From Ktedonobacterales bacterium (GTDB lineage: Bacteria; Chloroflexota; Ktedonobacteria; Ktedonobacterales; JADMIN01): a DNA stretch of 8,261 bases. This document shows, piece after piece, positions 3,798 to 8,261 of the stretch (position 1 is its first letter; each line of letters starts with the position of its first letter). The stretch is from contig JANWHL010000300.1 in NCBI GenBank assembly GCA_025450405.1, forward strand, positions 1-8,261. Direction: 5' to 3'. Under the pieces are notes generated by a model that saw only the letters and a list, made by a program, of their open reading frames with translations, was not told the origin of the DNA and ran no database searches. Made by a program: the position numbers and the translations under genes.

Positions 3798-6450
3798 TGC
3801 TTGTTTGGTTGGCGGCGGACGTTCGGCGAACGCTCCTACGATGGTCCGTTCCCGCGCGGCGCAACAATAGTGGAAGCGCACTAAGGGGTGGCATCTGGGT
3901 GGCGCCGCCTGCCCCAAGATAGCACAAGGGCGGGGGAGCTTGCGCTCCCGCCGCCCTTGATCCCCGCCCTGGACCAGATGACCAGCCGCGGTCGCTCTGG
4001 CCACCAGGACCGCCCTGTGGCCGGCCAAAGCCACCGCGCCCGCCGTTCGGCCCGCCAGGGCCACCTTGCGGGCGGCCACCGCCGCCAGGACCGCCACGGC
4101 TGCTCTGGCCGCCGGGACCCGGCGGGTTGCCATAGCCGCGCCCGAAGCCGCCGCCGCTGCTGCCGCCGCTCTGCCGCGGCCCGCCACCGCCATAGCCGCC
4201 GCCACCGAAGCCACCGCCACGCGGGGGTGGGCCGCCGCGGTCGCCATAGCCGCCGCCGCGTGGCGGCGGCCCCCCACGGCCACCGCCCATGCCGCCGCCG
4301 GGGCCACGCGGCCCGCGCGGGCCACGCTCGGCCTCCAGTTCTTCCTGGCTGGGCATCTCGCCGCTCAGCGCGGCGCGGCGCGAGAGGTTGACACGCCCCT
4401 GCGGGTCCACCTCGATCACCATCACCGTGATCTCGTCGCCCGGCGAGACAACATCCTCTGGCCGGTTGACGTGATAGTCGGCGAGCTGCGAGAGGCGGAC
4501 CAGCCCCTCCTTGCCGGGCAGAATCTCCACGAACGCGCCGAAGTCCACCAGGCGGCGGACCACGCCATTGTAAATCTTGCCGACCTCCACCTCTTCGGTG
4601 AGCGCGCGCACTGCGTTCATCGCGCGCTGCATGCCCTCCTCAGTGACGGAGGAGATATGGACCGAGCCATCGTCCTCGATGTCAATCTTGGCGCCCGACT
4701 CCTCCTGGATGCGGCGGATCACCTTGCCGCCGGGGCCGATGATCGCGCCGATCTTTTCGGGGTTGATCTTGATGGTCTGGATGCGCGGCGCGTAGGGCGA
4801 AAGCTCCTGCCGCGGCTCGGCCAGGGTGTCGAGCATCTTCTCCATGATGAACATGCGCCCCGCCTTGGCCTGAGCCATCGCCTGGGCCATGATCTCCGGC
4901 GTGATGCCCTTGACCTTGATGTCCATCTGCAGCGCCGTCACGCCATCCGCCGTGCCGGCCACCTTGAAGTCCATGTCGCCCAGCGCGTCCTCGATGCCCT
5001 GAATGTCGGTCAGCACGGCGTACTTGCCGCCGGTAGACTCGCCATCGCCCGTGATCAGGCCCATCGCCACGCCCGCCACCGGCGCCTTGATCGGCACCCC
5101 GGCGTCCATCAGCGAGAGTGTGCTGCCGCAGACCGACCCCATCGAGGTCGAGCCGTTGGAGCTCAGCGTCTCCGAGACGACACGGATGGTATAGGGGAAC
5201 TCATCGGAGTCGGGAATGACGGGCACCAGCGCCCGCTCCGCCAGCGCGCCGTGGCCGATCTCGCGCCGACCCGGCCCGCGCATGGGGCGCGTCTCGCCGA
5301 CGCTGAACGGCGGGAAGTTGTAGTGGTGCATATAGCGGCGGCTCTCCTCGGCGCCCAGGCCGTCCAGCCGCTGCTCCTCGCCCGGCGAGCCGAGCGTCAC
5401 GATGCTAAGGATCTGCGTCTGTCCGCGCGTGAAGAGGCCAGAGCCGTGCGTGCGTGGCAGCAGGCCCACCTCGCAACTGATTGGGCGGACGTCGGTCAGG
5501 CCGCGGCCGTCGGGGCGCACCGCCTTTTCGAGAATCTGATTGCGGACGTACTGCTTCAGCTCTTTGTCGAACGCCGCCGCGATCTCCTTGCCACGCTCCG
5601 GGTACTTCGCGCCCAACTCGGCCATCAGGTCGGCCTGCACGGCGTCCAGCTTGGCCTCGCGCTGCGCCTTGTCGGCGTCGTTGGCGGCGGTCTCGAAGCG
5701 CGGGCGCACGAACGCGGCCACCTCGTCCCGCAGCGCCTTGTCGGCATGCGGCTCCACGTACGCCTGTTTGGGCTTGCCCGCCGCCTGGACCAGCTTGTCC
5801 TGCATCTTGATCAAGCCCTGGATGGCGTCGTGCCCGGCCTTGACGGCGGCGATCATCGTCTCTTCGGGCAGTTCGCGCGCCCCCGCCTCCACCATCATCA
5901 CGGCGTCGGTCGTGGCGGCCACCACCAGGTCCAGCTTGCTGTTCGCCAGCTCGGATTCCGGTGGATTGATGACGATCTGGTCGTCAATGTAGCCGACGCG
6001 CACGGCGCCCACCGGCCCGGCGAAGGGGATGCCGGAGATGGAGAGCGCGGCGGAGGCGGCGGTGATGCCGATCACGTCGGAGTCGTTCTCCATATCGGCG
6101 GAGAGCACCGTGATGACTACCTGCACATCGTTGCGATAGCTCTTGGGGAAGAGCGGGCGGATGGGCCGGTCGGTCAGCCGCGAGGCGAGGATGGAATGCT
6201 CGGTGGGGCGGCCCTCGCGCTTGATGAAGCCGCCGGGAATCTTGCCCGCGGCGTAGAGGCGCTCCTCCACGTCCACGGTCAGGGGGAAGAAGTCAATGCC
6301 CTCGCGGGGCTTGGCGCTGGAAGTGGCCGTTGCCAGCACCACGGTCTCGCCATAGCGGACCAGCACGGCGCCGCCGGCCTGTTGCGCGACGCGGCCCGTC
6401 TCGATGCTCATCACACGACCGCCAATGACGGTCTCAAACCGATGGATCAT
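3793..6450 (-). CDS. pnp: Polyribonucleotide nucleotidyltransferase (PNPase) with extended C-terminal tail
   Basis: An 885-aa phosphorolytic 3'-5' exoribonuclease of mRNA decay, cytoplasmic and normally trimeric. The first RNase PH domain spans about residues 1-145, with an all-helical linker to about 310. The second RNase PH domain (311-545) carries SSNGSTSMGSVCG (430-442) and catalytic-site EDALGDMDFK, with D488, D494 and K496. A KH domain (about 553-612) has the GPGG loop at 572-575, and an S1 domain covers about 622-692. All expected catalytic residues are present. The usual family length is about 700 residues. Here residues 708-823 add a Gly/Arg/Pro-rich tail and 824-885 an unrelated extension. 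The ATG at 6450 begins MIHRFETVIGG, as expected, with GGAGG upstream. It follows rpsO on the same strand, the conserved rpsO-pnp order, with an unusually long 385-bp gap. Confidence 0.97.
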   Translation of the reverse strand: MIHRFETVIGGRVMSIETGRVAQQAGGAVLVRYGETVVLATATSSAKPREGIDFFPLTVDVEERLYAAGKIPGGFIKREGRPTEHSILASRLTDRPIRPLFPKSYRNDVQVVITVLSADMENDSDVIGITAASAALSISGIPFAGPVGAVRVGYIDDQIVINPPESELANSKLDLVVAATTDAVMMVEAGARELPEETMIAAVKAGHDAIQGLIKMQDKLVQAAGKPKQAYVEPHADKALRDEVAAFVRPRFETAANDADKAQREAKLDAVQADLMAELGAKYPERGKEIAAAFDKELKQYVRNQILEKAVRPDGRGLTDVRPISCEVGLLPRTHGSGLFTRGQTQILSIVTLGSPGEEQRLDGLGAEESRRYMHHYNFPPFSVGETRPMRGPGRREIGHGALAERALVPVIPDSDEFPYTIRVVSETLSSNGSTSMGSVCGSTLSLMDAGVPIKAPVAGVAMGLITGDGESTGGKYAVLTDIQGIEDALGDMDFKVAGTADGVTALQMDIKVKGITPEIMAQAMAQAKAGRMFIMEKMLDTLAEPRQELSPYAPRIQTIKINPEKIGAIIGPGGKVIRRIQEESGAKIDIEDDGSVHISSVTEEGMQRAMNAVRALTEEVEVGKIYNGVVRRLVDFGAFVEILPGKEGLVRLSQLADYHVNRPEDVVSPGDEITVMVIEVDPQGRVNLSRRAALSGEMPSQEELEAERGPRGPRGPGGGMGGGRGGPPPRGGGYGDRGGPPPRGGGFGGGGYGGGGPRQSGGSSGGGFGRGYGNPPGPGGQSSRGGPGGGGRPQGGPGGPNGGRGGFGRPQGGPGGQSDRGWSSGPGRGSRAAGAQAPPPLCYLGAGGATQMPPLSALPLLLRRAGTDHRRSVRRTSAANQTST
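3810..3840. repeat. Intergenic 31-bp direct repeat, copy 2
   Basis: Second copy, 43 bp from the first and in the same orientation, with CTCCTACG replacing CCCCTACG at the end. This copy lies within the pnp reading frame and is translated as part of the terminal basic segment RRSVRRTSAA. Confidence 0.8.
3925..3959 (-). other. Strong 15-bp hairpin in the 3' end of the pnp reading frame
   Basis: CAAGGGCGGGGGAGC (3925-3939) pairs with the arm 3944-3959 around a TTGC loop, with one bulged G at 3950. No U-tract follows in the direction of transcription. The inner GGGAGC/GCTCCC pairing resembles 3'-UTR or terminator palindromes. It lies inside the coding frame at residues 831-842, just where the Gly-rich tail ends, suggesting former 3'-UTR now read as protein. 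Confidence 0.6.
3982..4329 (-). repeat. Coding repeat tract: Gly/Arg/Pro-rich PNPase tail
   Basis: Residues 708-823 consist of imperfect repeats such as RGGPPPRGGGYGD and RGGPPPRGGGFGG, then GGYGGGG, GGGFGRGYG and two GRPQGGPGG units. RGG, GYG and GFG motifs are typical of low-complexity RNA-binding, condensate-forming tails. At DNA level the tract is a GC-rich array of GGC and CGC codons, likely prone to slippage and length change. Confidence 0.9.
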
Positions 6451-6835
6451 GTGTCCTGTGTCCTCCAAAATCGTCCTAGCGCTCACCGGCGCTCGTCGTG
6501 CATCTTCGTACTCTGTTCGCTGTTCATGCTGTCGTCGTGGTCGCCGCGTGATCATCGTCGACCCCACCATCACTCCCGGCTGGGGTCCTGGCACGATCAA
6601 TCAGCGCGATCGGTTCGGTCGCGTGGCACCAGATCAGGGGGTGCCGATCAACGTGGGCTGTGGTGTGCCGCCAGGGACAATCCGCTGTTTCTCGCTCCCC
6701 GCACGGTCTCCCCATCGCCCATACACAAGAAACGTGCGGCATTTGGGACCGCACCCAATACCATGCGAATACAGCGCCCCGGCGTTGCCAGACAGGCTTG
6801 GTCCGTCCCTGCCGACGGCACGCCAGCGGGCGCGC
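6451..6835 (-). other. 385-bp rpsO-pnp intergenic leader
   Basis: No supported gene. The frame upstream of pnp is open to about 6600, but its composition is not protein-like and the PNPase family starts at 6450. Potential structure includes GCGATCG/CGGTCGC around a 3-nt loop (6606-6622, one mismatch) and the GTGCGG/CCGCAC hairpin at 6734-6754. In other bacteria the pnp leader is an RNase III/PNPase autoregulation target; whether that applies here is unknown. Confidence 0.6.
6734..6754 (-). terminator. Possible weak terminator or attenuator after rpsO
   Basis: GTGCGG (6754-6749 on the minus strand) pairs with CCGCAC (6739-6734) around a 9-nt loop, followed by GTTTCTTGTG. The stem is only 6 bp and the tail only partly U-rich. 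It could reduce read-through from rpsO into pnp, or be incidental. Confidence 0.25.
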
Positions 6836-7105
6836 CTAGCGGCGCAGACCCAGCCGCGCAATCAGTTCGCGATAGCGCTCCGGGCTGGTGCGGTTCAGAT
6901 ACTTGAGCATGCGGCGGCGCTGGCCCACCATGAGGAGCAGGCCACGGCGCGAGTGCAGGTCGTGCTTGTGCTCGTTGAGATGTACGGTCAAATCCTGGAT
7001 GCGCCGGGTCAGCAGAGCAATCTGCACCTCGGGCGATCCGGTGTCGTGCTCGTGGACGTGAAACTCCTCGATCACCCGGGTTTTTTCCTCGGTCGGTAAC
7101 GCCAT
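6836..7105 (-). CDS. rpsO: 30S ribosomal protein S15
   Basis: An 89-aa protein, the standard length for S15, which binds 16S rRNA in the platform of the small subunit. Recognisable S15 blocks are HEHDTGSPEVQIALLT (18-33), the loop HLNEHKHDLHSRRGLLLMV (42-60) and RRRMLKYL (63-70), with a basic C-terminus ending LGLRR. The ATG at 7105 follows a strong GGGGAGGTG ribosome binding site. It is the upstream member of the rpsO-pnp pair. In several bacteria S15 represses its own mRNA through a leader structure, and hairpins are visible in the leader here. Confidence 0.98.
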   Translation of the reverse strand: MALPTEEKTRVIEEFHVHEHDTGSPEVQIALLTRRIQDLTVHLNEHKHDLHSRRGLLLMVGQRRRMLKYLNRTSPERYRELIARLGLRR

Positions 7106-7116
7106 CTGTCGCTTTC

Positions 7117-7156
7117 ACCTCCCCGTTGGGGGCATCGCGCGCCGTTCTCGCGCGCG
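7117..7156 (-). promoter_or_regulatory. Structured rpsO leader with two hairpins, one over the ribosome binding site
   Basis: On the minus strand, a 7-bp stem, GC repeats at 7156-7150 and 7142-7136, encloses a 7-nt loop. Just downstream, CCCC (7131-7128) can pair with GGGG (7124-7121) around AAC, and this GGGG is part of the GGGGAGGT ribosome binding site. Such a leader could let S15 block its own translation, as in other bacteria. The structure is seen; the regulation is inferred. Confidence 0.4.
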
Positions 7157-7216
7157 GAAACTTGGGGTGGGGCCGGTCTTACCGCAGCCTACCACTCGGC
7201 TCGCTATTACCCCCGT

Positions 7217-7245
7217 AGTATAGCATAGGCGCGTATGGCCCACAA
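7217..7245 (-). promoter_or_regulatory. Extended -10 promoter for rpsO
   Basis: On the minus strand, TGC precedes -10 TATACT (7222-7217), with -35 TTGTGG (7245-7240) at 17-bp spacing. The bases after the -10 are ACGGGGG, a GC-rich discriminator as found at stringently controlled ribosomal promoters. The implied leader is about 105 nt. Confidence 0.6.
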
Positions 7246-7307
7246 CGGCGCCGCGACGCCGATGATCGCCACTTCAGTCGAGGTAAGGGACCCAGCGCCG
7301 TCTTCCG

Positions 7308-7324
7308 TATGCTATACTGCGGGG
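7308..7324 (+). promoter_or_regulatory. Extended -10 promoter for holB
   Basis: TATGC precedes -10 TATACT (7313-7318), followed by GCGGGG. No good -35 is found at 16-18 bp, so the TGN extension would have to compensate. The implied leader is about 95 nt. The 17-bp block is an inverted copy of the rpsO promoter core at 7211-7227, with one mismatch. Confidence 0.5.
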
Positions 7325-7419
7325 CCGGGCTACCAAAGGCGCGCACGGAGGCGGCGCTCCAGCCAGGTTGCGGGTGTGATCCAAGACAGGTGTGGACCAG
7401 AGAGTTATTCGAGACGTTG

Positions 7420-8261
7420 ATGCGTGAGGTCATCGGCAATCAGCAGGCGCGGGACCTGCTCGTGCGCGCCGCGCTCGGCGGCGCGGTGAGCCATGCCTAC
7501 CTGCTGACCGGCCCCGACCAGATCGGCAAGACCACGCTCGCGCTGGCCTTCGCGCGGCTGCTGCAATGCACGGCGCGCGCGCCGGACGACCCCGAGCCGT
7601 GCGGGGCGTGCCTGGCGTGCCGCAAGATCGCCCACGGCACCCATCCCGACGTGCGCGTGCTGGAACCGCCGGAGGGCAAGCAATGGCTGCCGGTGGAGCA
7701 GGTGCGCGACCTGCTGCACACCGCGTATCTCGCGCCGTATGAGGGGCGCTGGCGCATCTTCATCTTGCCCCAGGTGGAGCGCATGCGCGCCGAATCGGCC
7801 AACGCCCTGCTCAAGACCCTGGAAGAGCCGCCGCCCGGCGTCATGTTGCTGCTGACCAGTGGCGCACCGGACCTCTTGCTGCCGACGGTGATCTCGCGCT
7901 GCCAGGTGGTGCCGCTGGCGCCACTGGCGCCGGAGGAAGTCGCACGCGCGCTGGTGGAGCGGTGGGGCGCGGCACCCGACGACGCGCGGACGCTGGCGGG
8001 TCTGGCGAGCGGGCGGCTCGGCTGGGCCGTGGAAGCGCTCGCGCAGCCAGAGCGGCGCGACCGCCGCGAGACGCTGCTGCGCCAGATCGTGGAACTGGCT
8101 GGGGCCAGCCGCGACGCGCGCATGCGCCTGGCGAGCCAGCTTGCCAGCGACACCGAGGCGGCGCGCGGCGCCGTGGAACTGTGGGCGCTGTGGTGGCGCG
8201 ACGCGCTGCTGGCAGCGCATGGCGCGGGCGACCTCGCCTCCACCGGCGCGGCGCGCGCGGC
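7420..8261 (+). CDS. holB: DNA polymerase III subunit delta-prime, partial (3' end outside window)
   Basis: About 280 residues are present and the frame is still open at the window edge. Delta-prime is the non-catalytic stator of the clamp loader that puts the beta clamp on DNA. It shows SHAYLLTGPDQIGKTTLAL with a P-loop (31-39), four zinc-binding Cys at 50, 61, 64 and 67 (CGACLACRK), ANALLKTLEEPPPG (127-140) and the SRC motif (159-161) that supplies an arginine finger. The Walker B position reads FILPQVERM, lacking acidic residues, so ATP hydrolysis by this subunit is unlikely, as is usual. The ATG at 7420 gives MREVIGNQQA, which fits the family start. An in-frame GTG at 7390 would add ten residues; the ribosome binding site is weak for both. 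The divergent neighbour is rpsO. Confidence 0.95.
   Translation, partial: MREVIGNQQARDLLVRAALGGAVSHAYLLTGPDQIGKTTLALAFARLLQCTARAPDDPEPCGACLACRKIAHGTHPDVRVLEPPEGKQWLPVEQVRDLLHTAYLAPYEGRWRIFILPQVERMRAESANALLKTLEEPPPGVMLLLTSGAPDLLLPTVISRCQVVPLAPLAPEEVARALVERWGAAPDDARTLAGLASGRLGWAVEALAQPERRDRRETLLRQIVELAGASRDARMRLASQLASDTEAARGAVELWALWWRDALLAAHGAGDLASTGAARA

Noticed and set aside
3735..4325. A long N-terminal extension of the glycosylase frame into the pnp tail
   Set aside because: The frame is open only because the Gly-rich tract lacks stops. The family start and AGGAGGG ribosome binding site place the ATG at 3734.
6451..6600. A 50-residue N-terminal extension of PNPase
   Set aside because: Composition is not protein-like, and PNPases start at the MIHRFETVIGG position, with GGAGG just upstream of 6450.
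4066..6906. A 946-codon open frame on the plus strand opposite pnp
   Set aside because: It is the antisense shadow of a high-GC3 gene. The product is a low-quality Ala/Arg/His-rich sequence without recognisable domains, whereas the minus strand encodes an unmistakable PNPase.
7405..8243. Two long minus-strand ORFs opposite holB
   Set aside because: They are shadows of the delta-prime gene, whose P-loop, zinc Cys cluster and SRC motif define the coding strand.

Overview
The window is a GC-rich bacterial chromosomal segment with dense, GC3-rich genes and many GC-rich stem-loops. Protein character suggests a Chloroflexota-like organism: a YggT protein with a long Pro/Arg-rich N-terminus, a delta-prime with a retained P-loop, and a family 4 uracil-DNA glycosylase. 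That placement is inferred from protein style, not proven. No rRNA, tRNA, CRISPR array or intact insertion sequence was seen.

Left part (1-2990): a leftward cluster of small, mostly membrane-associated proteins. In transcription order it holds a GlsB/YeaQ-type membrane protein (1801-1487), an unrecognised 131-aa protein (1378-983), a YggT-family membrane protein (865-431) and a 49-aa small ORF with a good ribosome binding site (328-179). A divergent TetR-family regulator (2289-2990, +) lies across a 487-bp intergenic region. That region carries three copies of a 15-bp motif, TTGAACRRAAGTCAA. Two copies overlap the best candidate -35 elements of the two divergent promoters, so the TetR protein probably controls both itself and the membrane-protein cluster.

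Middle and right part (3060-7105, all leftward): rpsO (ribosomal protein S15), then pnp (polynucleotide phosphorylase), then a family 4 uracil-DNA glycosylase. rpsO-pnp is the classic bacterial pairing. The PNPase has an extra C-terminal tail of about 115 Gly/Arg/Pro-rich residues. About 60 further residues are read through a strong hairpin and one copy of an intergenic repeat. The glycosylase ends in QLSLF, a near-ideal sliding-clamp-binding pentapeptide, and has His where the third iron-sulfur Cys is expected.

Right edge (7420-8261, +): the 5' part of holB, the DNA polymerase III delta-prime subunit, cut off by the window end. rpsO and holB diverge from a 314-bp region with two matching extended -10 promoters arranged as a 17-bp inverted repeat.

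No defence system or other large novel system was found. The best leads are the clamp-tethered glycosylase, the PNPase tail and the TetR operator array with its membrane-protein cluster.
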